NCBI GenBank assembly: GCA_030549205.1
Contig: JAUKTV010000024.1
Span: 219,289-283,288, forward strand
Direction: 5' to 3'
DNA: 64,000 nucleotides
Source of the DNA: Apiosordaria backusii
Taxonomy: Eukaryota; Ascomycota; Sordariomycetes; Sordariales; Lasiosphaeriaceae
Of the stretch, positions 9,044 to 20,145 are shown in pieces. Numbering within the stretch: position 1 is the stretch's first letter; each line of letters opens with the position of its first letter. The translations under genes and the position numbers were made by a program. Below the pieces are notes generated by a model. That model saw only the letters and a program-made list of their open reading frames with translations. It made no database searches and was not told the origin of the DNA.

Positions 9044-11171
9044 CAAGGGGTCCGCTTCCCTTCAAGAAACAGGTAGTTGAAACGGTGAGTTCTTCGAGCT
9101 GGTCCAACCCCCTTCCGGTACTTCTTGCGTTTTTATTTGTTGACACAGGAGTATTAAGTACCAAAGCCCACTGTTCAACACGCACCCGTCTTCAAAAGCT
9201 GGTTGTTGGGCGTTGGAATGCGAGGCAGGGGTTTGGTATGTGCTCCGACCCAACCGGCCAGCCACGTGTCTTGGCGGAATCCACCTTCAACGACATATCT
9301 TCATCCACCAATCAATGATCAACAAACGAGAGCTTGACCTTCAATCCGCGTTCCCCTGGGTTGGACGATCGAAGATCATGTCAAAATCGTTGATGAATAG
9401 TCCGGAAGAGCCAGAAGTATTTGCTGTAGGTTATATCTGCTTTCATCCTGTCATTTGATGCCTGTTCATGTCTTCTTCCGTTGACACGCATCTCTCCCCA
9501 GCGAGCCAAATCTCCACAAGGAAAAACCAGCACCATTCCTGGAGGCCAAGATCGAGAAACAGGCGATGGTCCTTCTCTCACTATGCGTTCTAGGAAAAGC
9601 ATCGTGGCCTACCTGTTTCCAATACAGCTCACGTGGTGATGTGGCACCCCTGGGCTCAGCCTTTTCTTGTCACAGATGAATCCTCTTAGCCTTTCAGGAT
9701 CATTTGACCAGGCCAGCCTATCGCCCAGGGTGACTTCTATATGTAACCGGATCTGTTGAAGCAGCCATAGCCCATAATTCTTCATTCTTCCTTGGGTTGA
9801 GCTTGCATGACACCCATCACTTCCTTCATTGGTAAGAATGTTTGTAGGGTGGTCCCCCATCTTTCATAATTCTTGTCAGTTTCCCTTTCTTGTGTTGTCA
9901 CGTTGTGTGTCATGGGTTAATCAAAGACTGCGGGTACGGGTGCATACCTTTTCTCAAGCATATGTCAGCGCATAATTATTAACTTCAGTATAGAGACCCA
10001 CCTCCTGAATGCAGCACAACACAAAGGCTGCCCCTGTCTTCTATGACAGACCAATATTCACGCCACTTGTCTCTTTTACTCGGAGTCATACAACATCATG
10101 GTTGGCTCGAGCTCTTTGGTGTTGGCGGCAATGTTGGTGCTCGCCTGCACCATCAAGGACACCTGCAGCTGGCTGGGGAGCACATCAGCTTCACCGTCAC
10201 AAGACTCACCAAGTGCGCAGAGGCACAACAGTTTCAATACTCACCTCACCCTGGGACATTTCAGTACTCCGGGAACTCTGCTGTCCTAATTCGATGTGGG
10301 CATGGACATGGGTATCTCCTCAGATTGTTGGTTAATACGTCGTCGACCTTTGCCGCATCCGATCCATACATCCCGTGTTTGCCAACACTGTCCCTTTCTC
10401 ACGGAGTATCAATGCACGTAGCTGTTGCGGCAAGCGTCTCACTGCTCCAAGACTCCAAGGTTTGAGCGGGACCTGTTGCCTTCGCAGCTTCTCGGCATTG
10501 TTTACTTGCCCCCTGGCCCTCGCATCCCCGCTGGCTGGACCTCTTCGACGCCGAGAACTTTAGTCTCTTTGACGCCGAGAACTTCATATTCTGCCGAATT
10601 GACTCGCCCACGCCCTATTCGACGGTTTGCCCTTCGTGGTTATGCCCTAAATGCCGCCCCTTTTCGCACTCGCAGAGGTGACTCTGATCTCGCAGCCCCA
10701 CGTTGGTTTTGGAAATCAAAAACAAATAGCCCGCCAAAGTCCTCTGGTCTTCTCGTCACTCACCTTTCACCCAACTCGAGCGTTCCAGAAACGGCCTGAA
10801 CAGTAGCCTCTTCTTCATCGAAATCTTTGTCTGGTCCTTCAGAGCAATTCTCTCGCACTCGTCCCCTCGAGTCTTGCTGTCAAACTATTCCTCGGGGCAC
10901 CGTTTTGTCTCTTTTTCTCACTTATCAGGGTTGCGTTTCATCAAACACAAGCCTCTTCTACGACATCCGATCTACTTTTGACCAGAGGATCTGGCATTCG
11001 GCGTTCTCGATCTCCTAATTTGTCTTATTGTATCAGCATACACCGAGTCCCCAACTCTTGGTTGTCATCAGGTGAGTGATGACCCCCGGGATTGGCATGG
11101 ATTTTCAAACAGCCTGCAGATCATGGTATGAAAACTTGCGCAACGAGTGAAGCTAATACGAAATAGAAGTC
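9044..11171. other. Intergenic / DNMT5-like upstream region
   Basis: Divergent spacer of 2.1 kb between the 2H phosphoesterase start and the methyltransferase start. It contains the 126-bp ATPase relic at 9521-9646. The last ~200 bp before 11172 look like a fungal promoter and leader. A 14-bp direct repeat (GACGCCGAGAACTT) occurs twice near 10548-10585. Remaining ORFs are short and show no recognisable domain. Confidence 0.5.
9521..9646 (+). pseudogene. Relic fragment of the SNF2 ATPase region of the DNMT5-like gene
   Basis: 126 bp that align without gaps to 14962-15087 of the SNF2-type ORF; I count 96 of 126 identical bases (76%). The reading frame is still open. It reads EKPAPFLE, then VLGKASWPTCFQYSSRG and DVA, against EKPAPFLE, VLGKATWPTRFPYSSRG and GVA in the intact gene. 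Similarity stops just before the Walker A motif (GYGKT), and no helicase motif follows. Differences are mostly third-position or conservative and are not limited to RIP-type transitions. This looks like the remnant of an old paralogue or partial duplication on the same strand. Confidence 0.75.
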
Positions 11172-13788
11172 ATGCCTCCCAAGCGCAAGGCGGAGGACTC
11201 AGCGGCGGCCAAGTCGTCCAGAAGTGCCAAGAGACCCGCTCTCTCCGCCACTAATACGGAAGTTGCTGGTACTCGCAAGTCCAAGAACAAGGATGCCATC
11301 ATCTTGACCGACCATGCTCCGTTGACCCAAGTGGGAGACATGTTTCATGACATGGTCTCTCGTGTTGCGCCTCCTCTCCTAACCGAGGGCGCCATCACTT
11401 TGAAGGTCGCCACTGTCTGCTCCGGTACAGATGCTCCCATCATTGCCCTCGACGTACTGCAAAAGGCAGTGGAGATGCATGGCCATCAAACTCCCTTTGA
11501 GGTTATCCACCTCTTCAGTTGCGAAATCGAAGGATTCAAGCAAGGCTTCATCCGCAGGAACTTGCCGAATCCTACAATCATCTTTCGAGATGTTGTTGAG
11601 TTAGCCATGGTTGCCCACCAGACTGATGGAAAAGCGTATGTTTCTGCCCTATTACTTTGATGCCACTCGGCTAACATAATATCATAGTCTCACCGCAGGC
11701 GGCTCCAAGGTTGCCGTTCCTCAAGACAGAATTGACATTTTCTTTTGCGGCTGTTCATGCGTGGACTACTCCAATCTGAACATCAACAAGACTGCCAAGA
11801 ACAAAGTCAGAACAGAACTGCAGATCGGTATCTTCAGCACCCTCGACCCATGGCTCCTTGACAAAGACGAGAAAAACATAGGCAACAACAAGACGGAGAA
11901 GCCCAAGAAGGTTTATCCTGTCGAGCGCGACAAGAAGTTCGAAAAGGCGCTTGACGCATGCCTTGATGGAATGGACGTGGCGACTCTTGGTGAATCGATG
12001 CGCACTTTTTTCTCAGCCCTTATCTTCATCAAGGAGAAGCGTCCCAAAGTTATCATTCTTGAGAATGTCGACGGCGCGCCATGGGATATGTACATCGACA
12101 GAATTTTCCCTCTGGTTGGGTACAAGGCCGCATTTCTGCGGTTGGACAGCAAGAAATACTACTTGCCTCAGACACGCCAGCGTGGCTATCTCATCGCAGT
12201 CGACGTCTCCTCCTCAGGCGGCCCCACGTTGGACGAGGCTGAGTACATCATGAAAGCCTGGGAAGATGCCATGAAAAGCCTTGAGCGCGCCCCTTCGGCA
12301 TCCATTGCCTCCTTCCTGCAGATGCCGGACGATATCAGTACAATCATGGCACGGGCTAATATGGAAACATCTGGCTCTACCAACAACACAGACTGGGGAA
12401 TGAGCAGTCTGCGTCACGCGGCCGAACGCCAACTGTATCAGCTCGACATGGATAACAACCCCTTCAGCCACAAGATCATGCGGAACCTCAAGATGATTGG
12501 TCCCAAGTTCCCGCCGCACGCATGGCGGGTTTGGTGGGAAAAACAAACATGCCGAGTAGTTGACTTGATGGATATTATTGAAGCTGCCGGGAACCGGTCC
12601 GGAATCTATCTCCCTCACAAGACCTGCGTCATCGACGTTAGTCAGAATGTGGATCGTTGCACCCCGTTCAATCCCAAAAACCGCATGGCTGCTCTCAAGC
12701 AGCCTCTAGGAATTATCGGTTGCATCACCCCCAGCGGCGAACCCGTGGTCACGGATTTGATGCGTCCAATCACCGGCACAGAGGTCATGGCCCTTCAGGG
12801 TATGCCTGTGAATGAGATGGTTATTTCATCTGAATCTCAAGACCAGCTTCGTGATCTGGCCGGCAACGCCATGACTGTCACCGTCGTCGGCGCTGCAACC
12901 TATGCCGCCCTGATTGCCATCAATAGACACTGTCCTCGACTGTTCGAATCCGTCAGTGGCACCCTGGCCCCACGATACCAATTCTACCTGAGATCTCCCA
13001 CATTGTTTCTGCAGCCCGGCATTCAGTCTCCGCATCTCTACCAAATCTCCGAAGGCTACAACTACAGGCCAGTGGTCCATGACCCCGACGTCGTGCACCA
13101 ACTTGTTAAGCAGATGGTTCGGGTTTGCCATTGCCCCCCTCCGGTTCTGTCGAGCGAAGAAGAAGTCAACTACTTTGCTTGCAAGATTTGCCACACTACT
13201 CTGTGCGGGCAGTGCAGCGGAAACCCTACTCACAAACTTGTACCATCTTCAGATGAAGAAAAGGCCATCGTGTCTTCTGATGCAGGGAAGGTTCTGCTCA
13301 AAAGCCATCTCCCACAAGTGTTTGATCTTCAAATCACTCCTACAAATCTGGATGACATCCGGTCGGCAAGACAATCCCCAACCTCCCTCACCGCTTGCGA
13401 GATCATGACTTCCAAGTCTCGCTATTTCTACGACAGCATCAAGGTCACCGAAGTCGTGACCATCACGTACAAGGCGTCCAGAACCATTGCCCGTCTGGTC
13501 ATCAGCAAAGATTCAAAGGCTCACTGGTACATCCACCTAACCCCTGGACTTAACCTTGCTTCGTCCCAGACAAGTCCGACTAGCCTTCCAAGGACATTCG
13601 AACCAAGCCAGCCAATTGCCCGGGGCGATTTTCACATGAGCGCCGAGGGTGTTTATAATGTTAGGTGGTTCTTTTGGATCCCTTCACGGATTGACTTCAC
13701 CGCCTGTCTGGAGAAATATGATACCACCACAGTCAGCATATCAGAACTCCAACCCACCAAAGACCTTCCCCCACTTGCTACGGCCTAG
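11172..13788 (+). CDS. DNMT5: DNMT5/RAD8-type DNA cytosine-5 methyltransferase half, ends at an in-frame TAG
   Basis: Exons 11172..11635 and 11688..13788 (52-bp intron, GTATGT...CTAACATAATATCATAG) encode 854 residues. After a basic N-terminus (PPKRK, KRP) come the C5-methyltransferase motifs in order: motif I VCSGTDAPI, the acidic CEIEGF, motif IV FFCGCSCVDYSNLN (catalytic Cys; the usual Pro before it is Ser, as I recall for the DNMT5 clade), motif VI ILENVDG, motif VIII QTRQRGYLIAV, and motifs IX-X RPITGTEVMALQG and LAGNAMTV. A Cys-rich zinc-binding segment follows (CHC...CKIC...CGQCSG). DNMT5-type proteins transfer methyl groups from S-adenosylmethionine to cytosine in DNA and continue into a RING-bearing SNF2 ATPase. 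Here the TAG at 13786-13788 is followed in the same frame by exactly that ATPase. No chromodomain is evident at the N-terminus. Confidence 0.9.
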
Positions 13789-16700
13789 TTCGCCACTGTG
13801 AATCGGAAAGTCTGCCGCATCTTCAAGCATACACCTGAGTGCGGAACAGCGGGCAACGAGCTCTTTACGAGCGTCGATGAAGAAGGCAACCCTCAGTCAG
13901 ACACAACCTTCATCCTGCGTCAATGCTCTCGGACAGGTTCTCCTAGTGAGGATTGTCCGGTTTGGGCAAGTGAGATGCGTAAGCTTGACTACCACGAGCT
14001 CAGGGATACATACCTTCAGGCACCACCCGACCTCAAGCTCACCACCCTCTCCGCTGGGAAAGCTACCCAGACAGTCTTTAGTCCAGGTTATTGGACCGAA
14101 ATTCAGCAATATTGCACCAACAGTATCTGGGAACGTCTCGAGCCTACCGAAATCCGCTGGGGCCAAACACACGATATCACAACTCTGTCATCTCAGGGCG
14201 AGAACACTATCAACCCTTCACAGCCCTCGCCTTCCGTCCTTGCCGAGATCTCCACCAATGTTATCTCCTTTCCCATGTCGGCCGCTCGAAAGCATATGCT
14301 TGTGCCTCAAGGAACTCTGGGGCAGTTCACAGTGATTCCATCCACCAAGTGCGAAGACTTCCTGCACGACTTCGCGTTCGCCGCAAATGCCTTCCGAGAC
14401 CAACATCTCTGTGACCGTCGTGAAGCAGTCGAACACTTCACCGACTGGGTTTCTGTCAACCGTTCTGAGCATTGGTCAAGGCCGCCACCAGAGATCCACA
14501 TCAGCGACATCGAGGTGAGGAACAGGCGGCAACCTACGGAGGACCCCGATGAAGCCAAATACTTTGAAGAGACTCTCCTCAAACTTCCGCGTGCCATCTC
14601 TGTTGCTGCCCGGCTTCAAGATTCCCAATTGAGCTTCTTGATCACACTGCAATCTCAAGTACTGGCTTCAAGGGCTTACTCATACCTTTTGCAAGCACAT
14701 CGCACGATACCAAACGGCAGCATTGCAGTGAAAGAGGCTGAGACCCATTTTATGGTCGAGATTGACTATGCGAAGCCCCGCAGTTTGAGCTTCCCGGCCT
14801 TCTACCCTCTGATCGGATCCTGCAATAACGGCAACATGGATGGAATTATGTACGAAGAAGCCGACAAATACAGGCAGATCGTCCTCCCTCGCTTTGGGAC
14901 CCGTGGTGTCCAGCTCCGCACCAGCCAGCGCGACGCTGTTTTGTGGATGGTACTTCGCGAGGAGAAACCAGCACCGTTCCTGGAGGTGGAAATTGACGAG
15001 GAGGTGGTGGCCCCTCTCTCTGTCCGTGTTCTAGGAAAAGCGACATGGCCAACCCGATTTCCATACAGCTCTCGTGGTGGTGTGGCAGCCCATGAGATTG
15101 GATACGGAAAGACGGTGGTGACACTCGCACTGATCGACTCGCGGCGCTCCTTCGACTGTGATGCCTCCATCCAGGAGCGTTACCAGATTGATGAGTGTTG
15201 GCATGAGGAGATCGAGCCCGTGTACGAACGGCTCAAGGAAGTGGGAATTCCCCTCGTTGGAGATGTGAAGAAGCAATTCTTCCTCCATCTCTCAGCGACT
15301 CTGGTGTTGGTGCCTGATCACCTCACCGAGCAGTGGTCTCGTGAAGCGGAGAAGTTCCTTGGTTTGAAGTCTGGGAGGGAGGTCATTGTCATCAAATCAG
15401 TGGCCCAGTTCTATGGCGGAATAACCGAGGAGGTCCTGAGGAGGGCGGAGCTCATCATCATGAGCACCAAAGTCCTCAGTGACAGCTTCTTCGAGAGGCT
15501 CTGGGGGTTTGGATGGGGTGATTGCGATCCCCCATTCAAATATCTCTCGGGACGCGTGCGCGAGCGCTGGTACCGTCAGGCTCTCCGAAATCTTCGGATC
15601 CTGACGGCCAGTCACCTCGCGGCTCCAGGTGCTGCTGACGCTGGAGTGCAGCGCGATTTCTTTGGTCTGCTGGCGAGGGAACGTGAGGCGTTGCTGGCCA
15701 AAATTGTTCCTGACAGCCGGCGGAACGACCAGAGATGCCCGGGGGGTAAAGTCCCAGCTTCCGGCGAGCAGGGCGTGAAGGAAGAAGGGGGGGGTGAGCA
15801 AGCACCGTTCGCTCGCGCGGACTGGTGTGCTTCGTGGCTGCATAACTGCAGCTTCGCGCGTGTCGTATGGGACGAGTGCTCATACGACCACAAGGCGGAC
15901 AACAAGAACATTCCGTTCTTTGTTGAAAACCTTGTCGCGAACGCGAAGTGGCTGCTCTCGGGTACGCCCAAGGTGTTCGACCTCGCCGAGGTCTGCAAGA
16001 CGGCCAAGGTATTTGGCGTTCACCTTGCGCGTCCCGAACCGCGCATCATGCCCGGTCTCCCGGCCATCACCAAAGGCCCGGTCTTGGACCCTGCGTCCAA
16101 GAGCGAGGAGTTCCACGTGTTCTCCTCTGCGCTCAAGAGCGCCTCTCTCGCTCACGAGAGGCACTCGCGAGCGCAGGTCTTTGTGCGGTATTTCTTCCGC
16201 TCCAATCGCGTTGCCGACGACGTCGGTTCGGGGGTGTCTTCGGTCGAGGTGGTCCTGCCCGTCCACATGACAGCATTGGCTGCGGTGCGCTATCACATGG
16301 CGCACCAGGAAGTCCTCGACGCCGACGAGGACTTCACAGCCATGTCTGCTCATGTGCGCGAGCAAGCAGACTACTCCGGAGAAAACCTGGACGATCCGGC
16401 CAGGTCGTGCACGCTGCTGTTGGGTTTGTTGGCGAATGGTTTGGTTGCCGTGTCCCGCGCCTCGACACTTCGAGGGCTTGAGCAGTCTCTCCGTCGATCC
16501 CAGGATCAGATGGGTGAGAGGGCCAAGTTTCTTTGGGACAAGACTCTGTGGTTCACGCGGTGGCTCTTTCTTCTGGCTGCTAGCGATAAGGTCAAGAAAA
16601 ACTTGGAGTCTCAGCCCGGAATCATGACCATCAGATCCATGTGCGATGGGCTACAGACGGCGGCATCCAACAGTGACTTCAGGCAATATGGGGGAGAGCA

Positions 16701-18432
16701 GGTGTTCTCACGCCTGGCTGGTACCATCGTCGGTCGTCCTGGCAGCACCAATCTGACCTGGCAACGGGAGTTCAGTGGCAACTGGGTGGAACGCTACCAT
16801 CTCGACAAGGCTCATTTCACGTGGCTGAACTTCTTTGAGAAGGAGAACATCGAAATTCCGGATAATCTCAGCCGCAAAGCCGCCATGCTGCTTGCTGAAG
16901 ATCTGTGTTGTTTACGCCGCAAAGTGGGCATCAACACCCCCCCAACCAAAATTCCCAGCCCGGACGAAGTGGCGAGACTTTTCCAACCGGGACGCACGAT
17001 ACCAAACAGCATTGATCCTCAAATGCTTGTCGATCAAACGATATTGGCCAGCTGGACTGATAAGGAACTGGTTGACTTTATCAAGGCTTACAGAGACCTC
17101 ATACCCGACAGGCCTGTATTTGTCGCTAGCGAGCACCTCCCCTTCACCATCACAGGTCTCCAAGTCACTCCAACTACGCCAAAGGAGCTTTTGGTCTCCA
17201 AAGCGCAGGAGCTGAACATGAAGGCCGGAAGTCTCAGCGCTGTCAAACTTCACAAGCTGCTCTGGGAGCATAGCGTGGGCATCGGTGATGCAGGTGCTTA
17301 CCGTGATGGCAAACCCCAATCCGGGAAACACGGTACCTTCAAAGAGCCAGAATCTCAGTCAAAGATGCTTGAGTGGTTCAAGAATTCTGTGGTACACCTA
17401 TCGAAAACCATGGACGACTACAAGGCCTCGATTCGAGATATGGCATTCATTCCCAAGTTCATCCAGTTCTCAGAAGCTTCAGACAAGGATCAACTATTGC
17501 GAGCCAGGCAATGTGACGGCGAGCACTGCGGTAAACACCTCCCCTCCGCCAGTCAATCTTTTATCGTGGTATCCTGTGGGCACATCTTGTGTTCTGCTTG
17601 CCGCCATTTACAGACAACAAGAGTCTGCCCAGCCCGGAATTGCTCGGCATTCATCAAAGAACGGCCAGTCCTTCCTTGTACTTTACTCGATGACGAGCAA
17701 AAAAGGACCAAAACGGACCACATCATGGAGCTGATCGAGTGCATCATCGCGAAAGAGGAGCGTGTGCTGGTCTTCGCTCAGTACCAGCCTTTCATTAAGG
17801 CGCTGTGGGCCAGAATCAGGCAGATAGATCCCTCAGCAACAAACCTCACCGGCAGGGGTGACATGTCGATTCTCCTCGAGGATTTCAAGGCTGGCAATGG
17901 GGGCAGTGTAATGTTGTTGGACATCGACGACGATACCAGCGCAGGGAGTAACCTGACAATCGCGAATCACATTATCTTCGCGAATCCCTATATGCATAAC
18001 AACAAAGATCACCAGAGCAGGACAGTTGAGCAAGCCAAAGGTCGTTGTATTCGCCATGGACAGGAGAAGACAGTGTATGTGTACCACTTCATGACGACAC
18101 ACACGGATGAAGACAGGCTTCTCCGCGAACATAAGGACGACAATCCGGCCATCAAGAGCTACTTTGACGACGACGACGGCGGCGACATGAATGGGGCTGT
18201 CGTTTCTAATCTATCCCTGGAGTACCCGGCTCTCACTCAATTGGTCGAATCCGCTTCCACCGTGTCTTTCCCTTGGTGGTTAGAGGAGAAGAAGAGATAC
18301 GACCCCAACGACACTCCGGCGGGAGCCGTTGCGAAGACATTGGCATCCCCACCTCTTTCTCAAGACGTTTCTCAGCCAGTTTCTACCTTGACTCTTGAGC
18401 TATGGGGCGCCCAGGCTGCAGGGCGTCCTTGA
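13789..18432 (+). CDS. DNMT5: SNF2/RING ATPase half of the DNMT5/RAD8-like protein
   Basis: An open frame of 1547 codons that continues in the same frame directly after the TAG ending the methyltransferase ORF. The first ATG is not until 13975, which argues that it is a continuation rather than an independent gene. Motifs in order: Walker A HEIGYGKT (codon about 433), a Walker B variant VVWDECSYD (DECS in place of DEAH, about 689), motif III LLSGTPK (about 719), a C3HC4 RING finger at about 1240-1297 (CDGEHC...SCGHILCSAC...CPARNC), and the helicase C-terminal motif QAKGRCIRHGQEKTVYVYHF (about 1411). A RING between the two ATPase lobes is the Rad5/HLTF/DNMT5 arrangement. In Cryptococcus the Dnmt5 ATPase is required for maintenance methylation. 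With the upstream half, the product would be about 2400 residues, which matches DNMT5. Confidence 0.9.
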   Translation, partial: FATVNRKVCRIFKHTPECGTAGNELFTSVDEEGNPQSDTTFILRQCSRTGSPSEDCPVWASEMRKLDYHELRDTYLQAPPDLKLTTLSAGKATQTVFSPGYWTEIQQYCTNSIWERLEPTEIRWGQTHDITTLSSQGENTINPSQPSPSVLAEISTNVISFPMSAARKHMLVPQGTLGQFTVIPSTKCEDFLHDFAFAANAFRDQHLCDRREAVEHFTDWVSVNRSEHWSRPPPEIHISDIEVRNRRQPTEDPDEAKYFEETLLKLPRAISVAARLQDSQLSFLITLQSQVLASRAYSYLLQAHRTIPNGSIAVKEAETHFMVEIDYAKPRSLSFPAFYPLIGSCNNGNMDGIMYEEADKYRQIVLPRFGTRGVQLRTSQRDAVLWMVLREEKPAPFLEVEIDEEVVAPLSVRVLGKATWPTRFPYSSRGGVAAHEIGYGKTVVTLALIDSRRSFDCDASIQERYQIDECWHEEIEPVYERLKEVGIPLVGDVKKQFFLHLSATLVLVPDHLTEQWSREAEKFLGLKSGREVIVIKSVAQFYGGITEEVLRRAELIIMSTKVLSDSFFERLWGFGWGDCDPPFKYLSGRVRERWYRQALRNLRILTASHLAAPGAADAGVQRDFFGLLAREREALLAKIVPDSRRNDQRCPGGKVPASGEQGVKEEGGGEQAPFARADWCASWLHNCSFARVVWDECSYDHKADNKNIPFFVENLVANAKWLLSGTPKVFDLAEVCKTAKVFGVHLARPEPRIMPGLPAITKGPVLDPASKSEEFHVFSSALKSASLAHERHSRAQVFVRYFFRSNRVADDVGSGVSSVEVVLPVHMTALAAVRYHMAHQEVLDADEDFTAMSAHVREQADYSGENLDDPARSCTLLLGLLANGLVAVSRASTLRGLEQSLRRSQDQMGERAKFLWDKTLWFTRWLFLLAASDKVKKNLESQPGIMTIRSMCDGLQTAASNSDFRQYGGEQVFSRLAGTIVGRPGSTNLTWQREFSGNWVERYHLDKAHFTWLNFFEKENIEIPDNLSRKAAMLLAEDLCCLRRKVGINTPPTKIPSPDEVARLFQPGRTIPNSIDPQMLVDQTILASWTDKELVDFIKAYRDLIPDRPVFVASEHLPFTITGLQVTPTTPKELLVSKAQELNMKAGSLSAVKLHKLLWEHSVGIGDAGAYRDGKPQSGKHGTFKEPESQSKMLEWFKNSVVHLSKTMDDYKASIRDMAFIPKFIQFSEASDKDQLLRARQCDGEHCGKHLPSASQSFIVVSCGHILCSACRHLQTTRVCPARNCSAFIKERPVLPCTLLDDEQKRTKTDHIMELIECIIAKEERVLVFAQYQPFIKALWARIRQIDPSATNLTGRGDMSILLEDFKAGNGGSVMLLDIDDDTSAGSNLTIANHIIFANPYMHNNKDHQSRTVEQAKGRCIRHGQEKTVYVYHFMTTHTDEDRLLREHKDDNPAIKSYFDDDDGGDMNGAVVSNLSLEYPALTQLVESASTVSFPWWLEEKKRYDPNDTPAGAVAKTLASPPLSQDVSQPVSTLTLELWGAQAAGRP

Positions 18433-19233
18433 TTTCGCATATTGGCATGTTGGTTTATTCTGAACGATGAAGATCGCAAGGGGTTGTCGGGGGAGAGGAG
18501 AAGAGCGAATGGATAGATGAAGCGGAAGATATGGGGGCAGGTTTGGCAAGTGATTAGGAGCGATGGATGGCAGAAAGCGGGGTTCGCAAGGAGATGAAAA
18601 GGATGGAAGAGAAGGAATGTGTGGAGGGCTGAGAAGGGAGAAGTTTCCGCCATATTGGACAAGATACCAGGCGAGGTGTGAGATTGTTGTGTCAGGAATA
18701 AGATTATTTTGTGGGAATTGACCAGAATTATTATGTGTTGCCTCAAAGAAAGGGCTCAGAGGAAGTCTAGTAAAATATGTTGTCGGGTTTGTCTTATTCT
18801 CCAGTGGTTCAGTGGGTAGTTGTGATGTGACTTTGAAAAAGAAACTTTAACCGGGCATTACCTTTTTTCTTATCCAGGTTGTAAAAGAATTATACGTAAG
18901 CGGAGCTGTATGTGATAGCAGGGGCGCCGGGGAGATAAGAGAGGGGGTTGCGAAAAGGATATCTCAGATAAAAGTTCTCCAAGTGGTGAGCAAATAAGAA
19001 TAAATAAACTGGTTTTTTTCTTTTATTTACAGACAAAGCCCACGGTTTCCCCGGATGAGTCCAAGTCAGTAGAGGTCTAACTACCCCGCTGGATGGCATC
19101 GCCTCTTCAGCATCAGCAACAGGCTCGACGCTTGACTCCTAATACCCAGAAGAGCTCACTATCCATAAAAAATGCCATCACGGTCATGAATCAATGATTC
19201 TACAATGAATCCCTCTTCCCAACCGAAAAGCCG
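18433..19233. other. Intergenic, between convergent genes
   Basis: 800 bp between the ends of the SNF2 ORF (+) and the ureidoglycolate lyase gene (-). No gene, RNA or repeat recognised. Confidence 0.6.
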
Positions 19234-20076
19234 TCACAGCCTCGCCAGCCTTGAACCCACGGGCCCGGCGTCTTGAGGCTTGGAGAACGGGGTCAGCTCG
19301 ACAGCAATCCCTTGTTCTCCTTCTTTTTTCCCTTCCCCTTCACTTTTGAAGTAAACCTCCTGGCAGTCCTCAACCCCAACTCCATTCGCGAACTGCACTA
19401 CCAGAAAGTCCATGGCTGTCCCCGGCTCCCCCACCGCCACCATGGGGGCGTGCCAGATCCCCGCACCGTACGTCACGGCTTGCTTGCCTGTGGCAGTGAA
19501 CGCACGCAATCCACCGAGATCGGGAAGTCCCCTGCCAGGGAGAGGACGGGGGTAAGAGGATCCTGCTTGGTCTGCGGTGGTGAGCTTCATTGGAACCGGC
19601 AAATCTGAGTCTGCATCGGCAGGGGGGAGAGTGGGTGCTACGATGACGAGGTAGTGCTGGTTTTCGGGCGCCGAGAGAGGGATGAAAGTCTGAGTTGTGA
19701 AAGGGTGGCGCTCCAGAACACGCACGGGGAATGTGGTGGCTGGGGGCCGCGATGATGATGGCGAAGAGGTGGGGATACGGATTCGAGAAGCGCAGACAAA
19801 GATGTTCATCACCGAGACGCCGGGGACGGCACTGGGGGCCTGGGGGTAGAGGTTGATTTGACGGGAGACATGTTGGTATTTGATGGCCGAGCCTTGGTTC
19901 GCGGAAATTCCGTCAAAAGGGAGTGAGGGTACTGATGTGGCAGAAGATGGGTGCAAATCTGGTTGCGGGTTTGCGATAACATCGCCGAATGGGGAGAAGG
20001 CTTCCCGGGTGATGGGTACCGCTTCGACTACCAGGCCTGGGCTGGGAAGGACTATGTTTTTAGCTGGAGAAGACAT
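19234..20076 (-). CDS. DAL3: Ureidoglycolate lyase/hydrolase (allantoin catabolism)
   Basis: A 280-residue intronless protein of the ureidoglycolate lyase (AllA/Dal3) family, which splits ureidoglycolate to glyoxylate and urea in the last step of purine-allantoin breakdown. Recognisable stretches are AFSPFGDVI near the N-terminus, IKYQHVSRQINLYP, ERHPFTTQTFIPL (metal- and substrate-binding core), and the C-terminal cupin part with TYGAGIWHAPMVAVG and FLVVQFANGVGVEDCQE. The length is close to that of other filamentous-fungal homologues, which are longer than the yeast protein because of Ser/Pro-rich loops (here about 105-115). The start at 20076 is the only suitable ATG. GATA-type motifs lie upstream, which agrees with nitrogen control of this pathway in other fungi. 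Confidence 0.88.
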   Translation of the reverse strand: MSSPAKNIVLPSPGLVVEAVPITREAFSPFGDVIANPQPDLHPSSATSVPSLPFDGISANQGSAIKYQHVSRQINLYPQAPSAVPGVSVMNIFVCASRIRIPTSSPSSSRPPATTFPVRVLERHPFTTQTFIPLSAPENQHYLVIVAPTLPPADADSDLPVPMKLTTADQAGSSYPRPLPGRGLPDLGGLRAFTATGKQAVTYGAGIWHAPMVAVGEPGTAMDFLVVQFANGVGVEDCQEVYFKSEGEGKKEGEQGIAVELTPFSKPQDAGPVGSRLARL

Positions 20077-20145
20077 GCTGAGGGGGTAAAACGGTTGTTA
20101 GCTGAGTTTATCCGTCTGTCGGCGATGGCTCGGGCGCGGTAACGT

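Noticed and set aside
10098..10289. Short plus-strand ORF with a signal-peptide-like start (MVGSSSLVLAAMLVLAC)
   Set aside because: 63 codons, no conserved sequence after the hydrophobic start, overlapped by other open frames, and no introns that would extend it.
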